Numbered from the stretch's first letter, positions 16,861 to 26,759 are shown. The stretch: 64,000 nucleotides of DNA from Streptomyces sp. NBC_00523 (GCF_036346615.1 NZ_CP107836.1:2170001-2234000), one strand, 5' to 3'. Made by a program: numbers and translations. The notes: generated by a model from the letters alone, not told the origin.

Positions 16861-18018
16861 ATGCGCCGCGCGGGGAGAGAAAGAGGGACGGGGGGCTGGG
16901 CGGTCCGGGGGCTCTCTCTGCTCCTGATGCTGGTGTCGCTCCAGGTGGGGTCGCTGATCGCACCGGCGTACGCCTGCGGCTGCGGGGCGATGGTGGTGCA
17001 CCGGGACAGTCAGGTGTCGGTCGACCGGGAGACGTCGGCGGTCGGCTGGGACGGCCGCACCGAGCAGATCGTCATGCAGCTGAGCGTCCGGGGGAACGCG
17101 CCGGACGCAGCCTGGATCATGCCGGTGCCGCACCGCGCCACGGTCGAGCTGGGCGACGCGGCCCTCTTCTCCGAGCTCCGGGCGATCACCGCCCCGGTCA
17201 CCGAGGAGCGGCACTACTTCTGGCCCCGCGACAAGGACTGGCCGTTCGGCGGTTCGGGGAACTCCTCCGCCGACGGCGCCGGGGCCCCCAAGGCCGCTGC
17301 CCCGGTCGACGTGGTCGGCCGGGAACGGCTCGGCCCGTTCGACGTGGCGCGCCTTGCGGCGACCGACCCGGAGGCGCTGGAGAGCTGGCTGAAGGAGAAC
17401 GGCTTCGAGCTGCCGGACCGCCTCGCCACGGCCCTGACCCCGTACGTCGATCAGAAGTGGGAGTACGTGGCGGTGCGCCTCGCGCCGGAGAACCAGGGGG
17501 GCACGCTGAGCGGGACGCTCGAACCGCTGCGGCTGCGCTTCGCCAGCGACCGGCTGGTCTATCCGATGCGCCTGTCCAAGCTGGCCGCCACCCCGCAGTC
17601 GCTCGGCCTGTACATCCTGGCCGACCACCGCATGGAACCGCGCGGCGCGATCGGCGGGCGGCCCCCGAAGGTCTCGTACGCGGGCCGCGTCGACCCCGCG
17701 AAGCAGCCGTACGAGGCGCTGGCGGCGGTCACCGGGGACAAGCCGGTCTTCGTGACGGCCATCGACCAGTACTTCCCGTCGCCGCAGCGGATCGACGGCG
17801 ACCACGAGCTGCGGGCGACCGCCGAGGACACCCCGTACCGGACCGTGGTCCACCGGGACGCACTGCTGACCTGGGGCGGTATGCCCGCCTGGGTGCTGAC
17901 GCTGCTCGGCGGCGCGCTGCTGGTGGTGGCCCTGCCGCTGTTCCTGGTGGTACGCGCCCGGCGACGGCGCCCGGTCCTGCCCCCGCCGCCGGTCTTCACG
18001 CCGCCGCCGCTGCGCTAG
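16861..18018 (+). CDS. DUF2330 secreted/membrane-anchored protein
   Basis: 385 aa; ATG 16861 follows GGGGAGGACGGA. Signal peptide ends near APAYACGCGAM (about residue 38), with conserved Cys just after it. The DUF2330 body has AAWIMPVPHRATVELGDA and YILADHRMEP. A C-terminal membrane helix (about 340-365) is followed by RARRRRP. Family function is unknown; it is predicted to face outward, tethered at the C-terminus. The stop lies in the left arm of the inverted repeat at 18016. Confidence 0.88.
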   Translation: MRRAGRERGTGGWAVRGLSLLLMLVSLQVGSLIAPAYACGCGAMVVHRDSQVSVDRETSAVGWDGRTEQIVMQLSVRGNAPDAAWIMPVPHRATVELGDAALFSELRAITAPVTEERHYFWPRDKDWPFGGSGNSSADGAGAPKAAAPVDVVGRERLGPFDVARLAATDPEALESWLKENGFELPDRLATALTPYVDQKWEYVAVRLAPENQGGTLSGTLEPLRLRFASDRLVYPMRLSKLAATPQSLGLYILADHRMEPRGAIGGRPPKVSYAGRVDPAKQPYEALAAVTGDKPVFVTAIDQYFPSPQRIDGDHELRATAEDTPYRTVVHRDALLTWGGMPAWVLTLLGGALLVVALPLFLVVRARRRRPVLPPPPVFTPPPLR

Positions 18019-18182
18019 GGCCTGTCCGGCGGATCAGGGTCGGATAGGGCGCGGCGTCTGGTGCGGTGCATCGCAAGGCGCCGGAGCGTCCTGATAGCGG
18101 AGCTATTCGGGCGTTTCGGCAACGCGGCGAGGTGCCGTGCCAGGCGTCGCGACCCCGGCCATGATCCGCCGGACAGGCCCTA
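18016..18182. repeat. 167-nt long inverted repeat (MITE/REP-like) between convergent genes
   Basis: The outer 21 bp are perfect inverted repeats (18016-18036 TAGGGCCTGTCCGGCGGATC..., matching 18162-18182). The interior also folds back imperfectly down to an apex near 18097-18101 (GATAGC-GGA-GCTATT). Many interior mismatches are transitions that would still pair as G.U in RNA. The TAG of DUF2330 (18016-18018) and the TAG of the serpin gene (18180-18182, other strand) are inside the terminal arms. No ORF inside. It probably terminates both transcripts and looks like a non-autonomous intergenic repeat. Confidence 0.85.
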
Positions 18183-19271
18183 GTCCCCGGAGGGGGTTTC
18201 CGCCTGCCAGCCGGCGAAGAGCGGGACCTCCTCGCCGGGGTCCAGGACGGCGATGCCGAAGGGCCGGTCGAAGGCGAGGTGCAGGCGGCGCGGGGGCGGG
18301 CCCGGCGCCGCGCCTGCCGGGGCGGGCAGCGCCGTCACGGCGGCGGCCGACAGGCCCTCCTCGGTCACCTTCAGCACGGCCTCCTGCACCGCCTCGGAGA
18401 GCATGAGCGGGGTGGCCGAGAGCCCGGAGAAGTCGGCGGCGGGGGTCGTCGCGAGGCGGATCCCGAGCGCCGCCAGATGGCGTGTGGCCTGGATGTGCGT
18501 ACGAAGGGTGAAGCGCGGGACCGCGAGGGTCACGGCGTCCGCGTTCAGTGCGGTCCGCGCCTCCTTCGGCGCCCAGGCCGCCGGCAGCACCTCCGCCGCC
18601 CCCTCGCCCGGCCGCCCCAGCACGAGGCGCACCTTGACCGGGTCCGGCCCGTTCCGCCGCCGGGCACACCGCAGATCGACGACGAACGCGCCCCCGGTCA
18701 TCCAGACGTCCCACGACAAAGGCGTCCCGAACATCGTCGGCACCTCGCGGGTGACGCCGTCCGCGTCGGTGAACGGCCGGTCCTCGGTCGCCTCCCGTTC
18801 GAAGGGGATCGCCCAGTCCGCCTTGAGCGCGAGGGCGTTGACGAGCAGCAGCAGCATCTGGTCGGTCACGGTCACCGGCAGCCGCTCGATGAGCCCGCCG
18901 GTCGTCTTCCGCACCCAGGCGTCCGCCTCGTCCGGTTCCATGGGCCCGAAGCCGATGTCGGGCAGCGCCTTCCGGAGCCTGCGGTGCACCGGGGTCCGGG
19001 TCCACACCCGGGTCGCCACGCCCAGCCCGTCGGTGGCCGCCAGCGCCCGGGCCGTGGCCGTCGCCGCTCCGGCCGCCTCGTCCCCGGCGGCCCCGAGCAC
19101 CGCCCGCAGCTCCTCGGCGGTCTCCCCGCGCGCCCCGGCCGCGAGCGCGGTCAGGGCCAGCCAGAGCCCGGCGGGCGAACAGACGAAGTCGCCGCCAGGA
19201 CCGGCCAGTTCCCGGATCCACCGCTCGCCGAGCCGCCGGAGCACCTCGGCCCCGTTCCCCTGCGCCACCAC
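18180..19271 (-). CDS. Serpin family protease inhibitor
   Basis: 363 aa from GTG 19271 (GAGGGGG 6 nt upstream; GTG 19268 also possible). No signal peptide is seen, so it is predicted cytoplasmic. Serpin features: NALALKADW (the NAxxFKGxW helix/strand segment), the inhibitory hinge EEGLSAAAVTA at 304-314 (consensus EEGTEAAAAT) and FDRPFGIAVLD near 334 (the C-terminal serpin signature). The reactive loop then runs Pro/Ala-rich (LPAPAGAAPGPPP). An intact hinge suggests a true inhibitor rather than a non-inhibitory relative. Target protease unknown; no protease gene is adjacent. Confidence 0.9.
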   Translation of the reverse strand: MVAQGNGAEVLRRLGERWIRELAGPGGDFVCSPAGLWLALTALAAGARGETAEELRAVLGAAGDEAAGAATATARALAATDGLGVATRVWTRTPVHRRLRKALPDIGFGPMEPDEADAWVRKTTGGLIERLPVTVTDQMLLLLVNALALKADWAIPFEREATEDRPFTDADGVTREVPTMFGTPLSWDVWMTGGAFVVDLRCARRRNGPDPVKVRLVLGRPGEGAAEVLPAAWAPKEARTALNADAVTLAVPRFTLRTHIQATRHLAALGIRLATTPAADFSGLSATPLMLSEAVQEAVLKVTEEGLSAAAVTALPAPAGAAPGPPPRRLHLAFDRPFGIAVLDPGEEVPLFAGWQAETPSGD

Positions 19272-19327
19272 GCCGCCCCCTCGAAATCGCCTGGCTCATA
19301 CACCTGTGCGGTAGCAAGAATGCCCCC

Positions 19328-19831
19328 ATGACCTGGACCGTGGCACCCGAACCCTTCGACTCCCCGGACGCGGCCCTGCTCCGGTGGGACTACTACGACG
19401 AGGTGGCCAGCCGGTACTGGGGGCGCCCGGCGACGGCCGAGGAGATCGAGGACGGGCTCACCGACGACGGCGCCGCGCTGCTGACCGCCCCGACCGGCGA
19501 CTTCGTCGTCGGCCGCCACGGGGGGCGGGCGGCCGCCTGCGCGGGCCTGGTCCTCGTGGCCGCGGACACCGCCGAGCTGACCCGGGTCTACGTCCGCCCG
19601 GAGTTCCGGGGCACGGGCGGCGGCGGGCTGCTGCTCGCGGCGCTGGAGGAGCGGGCCCGGGCGCTGGGGGTGGCGGTGCTCCGGCTGGACACCCGGCACG
19701 ACCTGGTGGAGGCCCGGGGCCTGTACGCGAAGCACGGCTACCGGGAGGTCCCGGCGTTCAGCAGCGGTCCCTACAGGGAACGCTGGTTCGCCAAGGAACT
19801 GGCCCCGAGAGCCGGCGCCTTCCCCGTATAA
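19328..19831 (+). CDS. GNAT N-acetyltransferase
   Basis: 167 aa from ATG 19328. Standard GNAT order: N-terminal strands, then ELTRVYVRPEFRGTGGGGLLLAALEERAR containing the acetyl-CoA loop (R-G-T-G-G-G), and a late YAKHGYREV segment. Substrate unknown. Divergent from the serpin (56 bp apart) and convergent with the MFS gene. Confidence 0.85.
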   Translation: MTWTVAPEPFDSPDAALLRWDYYDEVASRYWGRPATAEEIEDGLTDDGAALLTAPTGDFVVGRHGGRAAACAGLVLVAADTAELTRVYVRPEFRGTGGGGLLLAALEERARALGVAVLRLDTRHDLVEARGLYAKHGYREVPAFSSGPYRERWFAKELAPRAGAFPV

Positions 19832-19838
19832 CAGCAGG

Positions 19839-21899
19839 TCAGTCCCGGTACGGGTGCCCCGCCGCGTGGTCGCGCTTCGGCTCCGGGCTGTGCGGGCGCT
19901 CCTTGCTGGACCCGCTGGTCTCCCGCGTCAGCTCGGAGACCAGGGCGACCAGGTCCGTCGGCCGGTCCGGCCCCCACCAGTCGCCCAGCAGCTCGGCCAG
20001 GGAGTCCTCGCGGGCCTGGGAGAGCTTCACCACCGCCTCCGCGCCCGGCTCGGTGAGCACCATCTGCACCCCGACCCGCCGGACGAGCCCGCGCCCCTCC
20101 AGCTGCCGGGCGGCGTCGTTGATCACCCGCAGCGGCACGGGCGCCACCTCGGCGAGCCGGGCGGGCTCCACCGTGCCGTGGCGCTTGATCCGCAGCAGCA
20201 TCCAGCTGGCGGCGGGCAGCAGGTCGAAGCCCGCCTTCTCGGTGATCTTGACGTAGACCTCGCGGCGGCCCTCCCGGGTGGCCAGCACGGACAGGGCCCG
20301 CGCGCACTCGTCGTACGAGGAGCGCTCGACCGGGTTCGACGCCAGGGTCTCACTCGGGTCCGGCGCCGTCACCGATCCGCGCAGCTTGTCCTCCTTGAGC
20401 AGCCAGGCGAAGAGGAAGGCGACCAGGACGACGGGTGCCGCGTACAGGAAGACGTCCGTGATCGACGTCGAGTACGCCTGGAGCACCGGCCCCCGCAGCG
20501 CGTCCGGCAGCTGCCCGAGGGCGCGCGGGTCGGCGGCCAGGCTCTTCGCGTCGACCCCGGGCGGCAGCGGACGCCCGGCGAGCGCGTCGCCGAGTTTGTC
20601 GGTGAGCCGGTTGGTGAAGATGGTGCCGAAGATCGCCACGCCGAACGAGGCCCCGATGGACCGGAAGAACGTCGCCCCCGAGGTCGCCACGCCGAGGTCC
20701 CGGTACGAGACGGCGTTCTGCACGACCAGGACGAGCACCTGCATCACCAGGCCGAGGCCCGCGCCGAACACGAAGAAGTAGGCGCTCATCTCCCAGGTGC
20801 CGCTGGACACCGTCAGCCGGTGCAGGAGCAGCAGCCCGATCGCGGTGATGCCCGTACCGGCGACCGGGAAGACCTTCCAGCGGCCCGTACGGCTGACGAT
20901 CTGCCCGGACACCGTCGAGGTGATGAGCAGCCCGAACACCATGGGCAGCATGTGGACACCGGACATCGTCGGCGTGATGCCGTGCACGACTTGGAGGAAG
21001 GTCGGCAGATAGGTCATCGCGCCGAACATCGCGAAGCCGACGACGAAGCTGATCACCGCGACGAGGCTGAAGGTCCTGATCCGGAACAGCTTCAGCGGCA
21101 GCACCGGCTCGGTGGCGCGCCGCTCCACGAGGACGAACGCGATCAGGAGCACCACGGCCAGCACCGCGAGGCCGATGATCTTCCACGAGCCCCAGGCCCA
21201 GGTGGTGCCGCCGAGCGAGGCGACGAGGACCAGGCAGGTGGCGACCGAGGCGATGAGGAAGGTGCCCAGGTAGTCGATGGTGTGCTTCGTCCGGCGGACC
21301 GGGATGTGCAGCACGGCGGCGATCACGAGCAGGGCGACGACGCCGATCGGGAGGTTGATGTAGAAGACCCAGCGCCAGCTGAGGTGCTGGGTGAAGAAGC
21401 CGCCGAGCAGCGGCCCGAGGACGCTCGTCGCGCCGAACACGGCACCGAAGAGCCCCTGGTACTTGCCACGCTCGCGCGGCGGGACGATGTCGCCGACGAT
21501 CGCCATCGACAGCACCATCAGACCGCCACCGCCGAGCCCCTGGAGGGCGCGGAAGCCGATCAGCTGGGGCATGTTCTGGGCGAGACCGCAGAGCGCGGAG
21601 CCGATCAGGAAGATGACGATCGCGGTCTGGAACAGCTTCTTGCGCCCGTACTGGTCGCCCAGCTTCCCCCAGAGCGGGGTCGCGGCGGTCGAGGCCAGCA
21701 GATAGGCGGTGACCACCCACGACAGGTGTTCGAGCCCGCCGAGGTCGCTGACGATGGTGGGGAGCGCGGTCGAGACGATGGTCTGGTCGAGTGCCGCGAG
21801 CAGCATGCCGAGGAGCAGTGCGCCGATCGCCACCAGGACCGACCGCGTGGAGCGGTCCCCGCCGGGGGCCTGGGCCGTCGGGCTCAGCTGCTGGGCCAT
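19839..21899 (-). CDS. DHA2-type MFS exporter with C-terminal winged-helix (MarR-like) domain
   Basis: 686 aa; ATG 21899 follows GAGGAGA. About 14 membrane helices (1-530) with drug/H+ antiporter-2 motifs: [25 protein letters not shown] and GPLLGGFF (motif C). After LLKEDKLRG comes a soluble region of about 150 residues, including a winged-helix-looking stretch ([20 protein letters not shown], then [20 protein letters not shown]) and a charged tail. MFS proteins of this class export drugs; the extra domain suggests self-regulation or signalling, which is inference. Total length exceeds the usual ~500 aa. Confidence 0.87.
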   Translation of the reverse strand: MAQQLSPTAQAPGGDRSTRSVLVAIGALLLGMLLAALDQTIVSTALPTIVSDLGGLEHLSWVVTAYLLASTAATPLWGKLGDQYGRKKLFQTAIVIFLIGSALCGLAQNMPQLIGFRALQGLGGGGLMVLSMAIVGDIVPPRERGKYQGLFGAVFGATSVLGPLLGGFFTQHLSWRWVFYINLPIGVVALLVIAAVLHIPVRRTKHTIDYLGTFLIASVATCLVLVASLGGTTWAWGSWKIIGLAVLAVVLLIAFVLVERRATEPVLPLKLFRIRTFSLVAVISFVVGFAMFGAMTYLPTFLQVVHGITPTMSGVHMLPMVFGLLITSTVSGQIVSRTGRWKVFPVAGTGITAIGLLLLHRLTVSSGTWEMSAYFFVFGAGLGLVMQVLVLVVQNAVSYRDLGVATSGATFFRSIGASFGVAIFGTIFTNRLTDKLGDALAGRPLPPGVDAKSLAADPRALGQLPDALRGPVLQAYSTSITDVFLYAAPVVLVAFLFAWLLKEDKLRGSVTAPDPSETLASNPVERSSYDECARALSVLATREGRREVYVKITEKAGFDLLPAASWMLLRIKRHGTVEPARLAEVAPVPLRVINDAARQLEGRGLVRRVGVQMVLTEPGAEAVVKLSQAREDSLAELLGDWWGPDRPTDLVALVSELTRETSGSSKERPHSPEPKRDHAAGHPYRD

Positions 21900-22034
21900 G
21901 AGACATCTCCTCGGATCCGCTACACCCCCATCCTGTCCGCTCTGCCCCGTTATGGCCTGCCGGGAGGCCGGATGATTGGGCTTCTCGGCGGCGGGCTGCA
22001 TAATCGCAGGCAGTTCAAGGGGAGGGGACCCACG

Positions 22035-23090
22035 ATGGCCGGACATATATGCCCGGAGTGCGGTACGGAGAGCAGACCGGGCGCCGCTCCCGGCTGCGCC
22101 TGCGCGGGCCGGAACACCGGTACGCCGGGTTACGTCACCGACCCGGAGCGGGCCGCCGAGCAGCAGCGCGTCGCCGACGAGCACCACGCGGGCCGGTCCG
22201 CGGAGATGGCCGCGGCGGAGGACTTCGACCCGCTGCGCATCCGCCCGTACGTGACCCTGGGCGACGGCACCGCGACGGCGCCCACGACGCCCCCGCCGGG
22301 TGCTCCGCAGGTCTACGGCCCCGAGGGCGACGCGGCGACCACGATGCCGCTGTTCCTGGACCCGGGCGCCGCGCCGCGGGCCGGGGAGCCCGGCACCGGG
22401 GAGCACGACACCGCCCTCCTGCTCACCGGCCCCGACCCGGTGGCCCCGCGCCGCCGCAAACCGTTCGCCGCGGTGATCGCGGTGGCGGCCGTGGTCGCCG
22501 TGGTCGGCACCGCGGCCTTCGTCGGCGGGCTGTTCAACGGGGACGGCGGCGGGGAGGCCGACCTGGACCAGGCCCTGCCCTCCACGGTGACCAGCCTCCC
22601 CGAGGAGAGCGGCGAGCCCGCGCCGTCCGCCTCGTCCTCGGCCTCCGCCGCGCCCAGCCGCTCCGCCTCCCCCACCTCGTCGGCATCGGCCTCCGCGTCG
22701 TCGTCCGCCTCCGCCTCGTCCTCCGCCTCTCCCTCCCGGTCCGCCACGGCGTCCTCCTCGGCCCCCGGCGCGGGCGCCCCGGCGTCCCCGTCGGCGACCG
22801 CGAGCAGCAGCGCCCCGGTCGAGGGCGTGGCCCCGCCCCCCTCGTCGACGGACGACGCCGGGACCCTGCGGCGGGGGGACCGGGGCACGGAGGTCGCGGA
22901 GCTCCAGAACCGGCTCCGGGAGGTCTGGGTGTACAACGGCCCGGTCGACTCGGCCTACGGGGACCGCACGGAGCAGGCCGTGAGCGACCTCCAGACCTGG
23001 TGGAACATCGACGGGGACCCGGACGGTGTCTACGGCCCGAACACCCGGAGCCGCCTGGAGGCGGTGACGACGGGGCGCGGGCGCCACTGA
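22035..23090 (+). CDS. Membrane-anchored peptidoglycan-binding protein with N-terminal zinc-finger-like motif
   Basis: 351 aa from ATG 22035 (AGGGGAGGGG upstream). Order: CPECG...CAC (Cys 6, 9, 21, 23) in a cytoplasmic N-terminus; one membrane helix (144-167); a Ser/Ala/Pro-only extracellular spacer (about 195-275); and a C-terminal PG_binding_1 domain (about 283-345, [20 protein letters not shown]). Topology in-to-out, so the binding domain lies in the wall. Possibly a wall-state sensor or anchor; partner unknown. Confidence 0.85.
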   Translation: MAGHICPECGTESRPGAAPGCACAGRNTGTPGYVTDPERAAEQQRVADEHHAGRSAEMAAAEDFDPLRIRPYVTLGDGTATAPTTPPPGAPQVYGPEGDAATTMPLFLDPGAAPRAGEPGTGEHDTALLLTGPDPVAPRRRKPFAAVIAVAAVVAVVGTAAFVGGLFNGDGGGEADLDQALPSTVTSLPEESGEPAPSASSSASAAPSRSASPTSSASASASSSASASSSASPSRSATASSSAPGAGAPASPSATASSSAPVEGVAPPPSSTDDAGTLRRGDRGTEVAELQNRLREVWVYNGPVDSAYGDRTEQAVSDLQTWWNIDGDPDGVYGPNTRSRLEAVTTGRGRH

Positions 23091-23254
23091 CGGACCACCT
23101 CCGGGAGGGGATTCGCATTCGCGACCCCGTTTTTGTATCGTGGAGAAACAAAGTGGCCCCTGCGCGCACACCCTGACCGGCGGGCGGGGGCCGCTTGATC
23201 TCCCGCGCCGCTCACCCCCGCGGCGATCGCTTCCCCCCGCTCTGGAGCCCGCCC

Positions 23255-23917
23255 ATGCCGGCCACCGCCCTCACCGCCCGCGCCCTGCTGCTCGACATGG
23301 ACGGCACCCTGGTGAACTCCGACGCCGTCGTGGAGCGCTGCTGGCGGCGCTGGGCGCTGCGGAACGGTCTCGACCCGGAAGAGGCGCTGAAGGTGGTCCA
23401 CGGCCGGCAGGGCTACGCCACGATGGCGGTCCTGCTCCCGGAGCGCCCGATGGAGCAGAACCACGCGGACAACAAGGTGATGCTCGCCGAGGAGACCGCC
23501 GACACCGAGGGCGTCGTCCCGGTCGGCGGCGCCCCCGCGTTCATGGACGCCATCGCCGCCCTTCCGCACGCCCTGGTCACCTCGGCCGACCTGGCGCTGG
23601 CGACGGCCCGGATGGGCGCCGCCTCGCTGCGGATGCCGGACCTCCGCATCACCGCCGAGAGCGTGGGCGCCAGCAAGCCGGACCCGGAGGGCTTCCTCAA
23701 GGGCGCCGCGGCGCTGGGCTTCGCCCCGGCGGACTGCGTGGTGTTCGAGGACTCCGAGGCGGGCATCGCGGCGGGCCGGGCGGCCGGTATGCGCGTGGTG
23801 GGCGTCGGCCCGCGCGCCGGGGCCCACTCCCCGGACGCCCATGTGGCCGACCTGACGCAGCTGCGCGTCGAGGCGGCGGCGGACGGCACGATCACGCTGC
23901 ACGTCGAGGCGCGGTAG
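23255..23917 (+). CDS. HAD superfamily hydrolase (beta-phosphoglucomutase/sugar phosphatase-like)
   Basis: 220 aa from ATG 23255 (GGAG 8 nt upstream). HAD motif I DMDGT (Asp14, Asp16), motif [10 protein letters not shown], motif III Lys in ASKPDPEGF and motif [18 protein letters not shown]. The helical cap between 20 and 90 makes it the C1/PGM-like class. Likely phosphatase on a small sugar phosphate; the substrate is not evident. Confidence 0.88.
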   Translation: MPATALTARALLLDMDGTLVNSDAVVERCWRRWALRNGLDPEEALKVVHGRQGYATMAVLLPERPMEQNHADNKVMLAEETADTEGVVPVGGAPAFMDAIAALPHALVTSADLALATARMGAASLRMPDLRITAESVGASKPDPEGFLKGAAALGFAPADCVVFEDSEAGIAAGRAAGMRVVGVGPRAGAHSPDAHVADLTQLRVEAAADGTITLHVEAR

Positions 23918-23922
23918 TCTCC

Positions 23923-23947
23923 CGGCGGGGCGCCCAAAGCCCCGCCG
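23923..23947 (+). terminator. Hairpin terminator after the HAD gene
   Basis: CGGCGGGGC (23923-23931) and GCCCCGCCG (23939-23947) form a perfect 9-bp stem with a 7-nt loop, 6 nt after the stop codon. Confidence 0.75.
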
Positions 23948-24287
23948 ACCGCGTGCGCCTGCGCGCACGCCGGGGCCGCTGACCCCACGTCAAACACCAG
24001 CACCACGAACCTCCGTACGGCCCTCGCCCACTCCGGGCGGGGGCCCTACGCATGCGCTCTTCCGCAGGTCACGGGCGCCGGCGCCGCGCTGGACCGGCTC
24101 ACCGCGCCCGCGCGCACGGGTCCGCACGCCCCCCGCACCACGAACCCCTTTGTCAGATCCCTTGATGTGACGTGCCCATGTCGCCACCCTGTTACCTGGC
24201 GCCCACCCCACGGAAACCCGGCGCCGCCACGATGGCCGGGCCGTTCATGACAGCCCGTCCACATCCCCCCACATCAAGGGAGTTCGC
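23948..24287. other. Intergenic region before the secreted nuclease
   Basis: Contains a second imperfect hairpin (24014-24029 with 24035-24050, about 13 of 16 paired, GGCCCTCGCCC/GGGCGGGGGCC), probably another terminator. About 235 bp follow, which should contain the nuclease promoter. TTGATG near 24162 is a possible -35, but I see no clean -10. No gene visible. Confidence 0.45.
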
Positions 24288-24932
24288 ATGTCAGGTGTCT
24301 ACGCGCGTCGCATAGCCGTCCTCGCCGCATCCGCCGCACTCGCCGCCACCACCGGCCTGCTCACCGCACCGAGCGCCCAGGCGGCCATGCCCACCCCGAT
24401 CGCCGCGTCCACCGCCCGCACCTATCTGAGCCAGCTCACCGTGAAGGCGGAGGGCTCGTCCAGCGGTTACAGCCGGGACAAGTTCCCGCACTGGATCACC
24501 CAGTCGGGAGCCTGCGACACCCGCGAGGTCGTCCTGAAGCGGGACGGCACGAACGTCTCCCAGAACTCCAGCTGCTCCGCGACCAGCGGCAGTTGGTACT
24601 CGGAGTACGACGGCGCCACCTGGACCGCGGCGTCCGACGTGGACATCGACCACATGGTGCCGCTCGCCGAGGCGTGGCGCTCGGGCGCGTCCAGCTGGAC
24701 CAACGCCCAACGCCAGGCGTACGCGAACGACTTGACCCGCCCGCAGCTGATCGCGGTCACGGACAACGTCAACCAGTCCAAGGGCGACAAGGACCCGGCC
24801 TCCTGGATGCCGCCGCGCGCCGCGTACAAGTGCACCTATGTGCGCGCCTGGATCCACGTGAAGCACTACTACAACCTGTCCGTCGACTCGGCCGAGAAGT
24901 CGGCCCTGCAGTCCGCGCTCAGCGGCTGCTGA
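24288..24932 (+). CDS. Secreted HNH-type nuclease (GmrSD C-terminal/DUF1524-like)
   Basis: 214 aa from ATG 24288 (AAGGGAG upstream). Sec signal peptide 1-33 (LAASAALAATTGLL, cut after AQA). The single catalytic domain has the beta-beta-alpha-metal centre DIDHMVPLAEAW (Asp121, His122), NVNQSKGDKDPASW and a late YKCTYVRAWIHVKHYY. Four Cys likely make two disulfides. It should degrade extracellular DNA/RNA for nutrient recovery. Unlike GmrSD it has no N-terminal DUF262 partner, so it is a scavenging rather than a restriction enzyme. Confidence 0.88.
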   Translation: MSGVYARRIAVLAASAALAATTGLLTAPSAQAAMPTPIAASTARTYLSQLTVKAEGSSSGYSRDKFPHWITQSGACDTREVVLKRDGTNVSQNSSCSATSGSWYSEYDGATWTAASDVDIDHMVPLAEAWRSGASSWTNAQRQAYANDLTRPQLIAVTDNVNQSKGDKDPASWMPPRAAYKCTYVRAWIHVKHYYNLSVDSAEKSALQSALSGC

Positions 24933-25401
24933 CCCCGGAAACACCCAACCGCTACCCCAACCCCGGTGGCTCCACCGGCCGATGCCCCGACGACGGGCCG
25001 GCCGGCGGGGCCACCGACGTGTTTTCGGCCTACTACGACTGTCCATGACAAGCCACCCGCCGTCCGGCGGACCGCCCGGCGGGCCCACAGTCCGCCAACG
25101 GGGCGCGAGGGGCGCGGAACTCCACTGGGGCTCCAGTGAGAGCCGGGGGTGCCGTGGTGGGAGCCCCCGCTGACGGAACCGGACGCCCGTGGCCGGAAAA
25201 CTGCGCCGCCATTGGTTCAGGCCAGGCAAAGGAACGAGGCCGCCCAGTTCGAGGCGGTATTGGCGCGCCGAATGGCTCACAACAGCCCGTTGAATTTCAG
25301 CCAGTCGACAAAACGTTGAACTTGCAAGTATTGGTGAGGTCTACCTAATCTTTTGCGCCCAGTCGGTTCACGTCCCCACCAGACCGAAGGAGCCTCCCCA
25401 C
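24933..25401. other. 469-bp gene-free region
   Basis: No convincing gene. GC falls toward the right end, where the DoxX promoter should be; ACTTGCAAGT (about 25322-25331) is a perfect 10-bp palindrome 70 nt upstream of the DoxX start and could be an operator. Short Pro/Gly-rich frames here lack homology-like features. Confidence 0.4.
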
Positions 25402-25860
25402 ATGACCCCACACCTCCACCGCGCACAGCCCTATGTCCTCGCGCTCTTCCGCATCGTCGTCGGCGGCCTCTTCGCCTGCCACGGCGCCGCCTCGGTCTTC
25501 GGCGTCCTCGGCGGCGCCCACGGCGGCGGCTCCATAGCCGCCGGCACCTGGCCGGGCTGGTACGCGGCGGTGATCCAGCTCATCGGCGGCATCCTCGTGG
25601 CCCTGGGCCTCGGCACCCGTCTCGCCGCCCTGGTCTCGTCCGGCTCCATGGCCTACGCCTACTTCACGGTCCACCAGTCGCACGCCCTCCTCCCCCTCCA
25701 GAACGGCGGCGAGCCCTCGGCCGTCTTCTGCTGGGTCTTCCTGCTCCTCGTCTTCACCGGCCCCGGCGCCCTGGCCCTGGACAACCTCCTCACCGCCCGC
25801 ACCCCGGACCGTCAGGACCGGGACCACACCCAGGAACAGAGCTCCCCGGTCGCCGTCTGA
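25402..25860 (+). CDS. DoxX family membrane protein
   Basis: 152 aa from ATG 25402 (AAGGAG upstream). Four hydrophobic helices with DoxX landmarks: ALFRIVVGGLFACHGA in helix 1, IQLIGGILVALGLGTRLAAL in helix 2, and FCWVFLLLVFTGPGALALD near the end. DoxX proteins are small membrane proteins linked with thiol/oxidative stress in actinobacteria. Monocistronic; a palindrome upstream may be regulatory. Confidence 0.88.
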   Translation: MTPHLHRAQPYVLALFRIVVGGLFACHGAASVFGVLGGAHGGGSIAAGTWPGWYAAVIQLIGGILVALGLGTRLAALVSSGSMAYAYFTVHQSHALLPLQNGGEPSAVFCWVFLLLVFTGPGALALDNLLTARTPDRQDRDHTQEQSSPVAV

Positions 25861-26099
25861 CGCCTCTCCCCACTCCCCCCGGGCCCGCTGACCGACCGGG
25901 CCCCGCACACCCCTCGCGTGCCGCCGGGAAAACCGCTCCCCGGCGGTGCGCGCTCAAGCCGCCCTCGACCGGGGTGCCCAACATCACGCATATATAGGGA
26001 TCACCGGGTGAACGGCAGGCGTACGCTGTACAGCTGACCCTGCCGCTCCTGCCGCTCCCCTGCGACGTCGCGGCGCTGTTGCCGATCGGGGAGTAGACG

Positions 26100-26759
26100 G
26101 TGCTAGAGAGTGTGGGTGCGCTGACCGGCAGCCCATGGATCTACGTTGCGGTCGCCCTCTCCGTGCTGCTGGACGTCTTCCTCCCCGTACTGCCCAGCGG
26201 CGTGCTGGTGATCACCGCCGCCACGGCCGCGGCGGCGGGCACGACCGGTGTCGCCGCCGACGCGGCGGGCGCCGCCCGTCAGGTGACCGAGGTCCCCTCC
26301 CTGCTGGCCCTCGTCCTGTGCGCCGCCACCGCCTCGGTGCTCGGCGACTTCGCCGCGTACCGGCTGGCCCGGCACGGCGGCGAGCGGCTGGACCGCGCCA
26401 TCGCCCGCTCCCGCCGCCTGACCTCCGCGCAGGAACGCCTCGGCGCCGCCCTGAGCCGGGGCGGCGGCATCCTCGTCGTCATCGCGCGCTTCGCCCCGGC
26501 CGGGCGCTCCGTCGTCTCGCTGGGCGCGGGCGCCTCGCACCGCAAGGTGAAGGAGTTCCTGCCCTGGTCGGCCGTCGCGGGCGTGGCCTGGGCCGGGTAC
26601 AGCGTGGGGCTCGGCTACTTCGGCGCGCAGTGGCTGGGCGCGAGCTGGCTGGGCACGGCTGTCTCGGTCCTCGCCCTGTTCCTCGCGGGCTCCTTCGCCG
26701 CGCTGCTCATGCGGCGCCCGGCCGCCGCCGCGGCCGCCGCGCCCCCTATGGCGTCCTGA
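26100..26759 (+). CDS. DedA/SNARE-associated (VTT) family membrane protein
   Basis: 219 aa from GTG 26100 (GGGGAG 6 nt upstream). VTT-domain features: LSVLLDVFLPVLPSGVLVI, an amphipathic re-entrant region, VIARFAPAGRSVVSLGAGAS with the conserved Arg-Phe-x-Pro-x-x-R, and WSAVAGVAWAGYSVGLGYFG. Family members act as lipid (undecaprenyl-phosphate or phospholipid) scramblases/flippases. Its 3' end overlaps the convergent DUF2277 gene by 14 bp. Confidence 0.88.
   Translation: MLESVGALTGSPWIYVAVALSVLLDVFLPVLPSGVLVITAATAAAAGTTGVAADAAGAARQVTEVPSLLALVLCAATASVLGDFAAYRLARHGGERLDRAIARSRRLTSAQERLGAALSRGGGILVVIARFAPAGRSVVSLGAGASHRKVKEFLPWSAVAGVAWAGYSVGLGYFGAQWLGASWLGTAVSVLALFLAGSFAALLMRRPAAAAAAAPPMAS

Noticed and set aside
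22616..22850. Tandem short repeats that could suggest a CRISPR or satellite
   Set aside because: These are Ser/Ala codons of the extracellular spacer of the peptidoglycan-binding protein; no regular spacers.
24982..25348. Small frames in the 24.9-25.4 kb gap
   Set aside because: Pro/Gly/Arg-rich with no start context or homology-like features.
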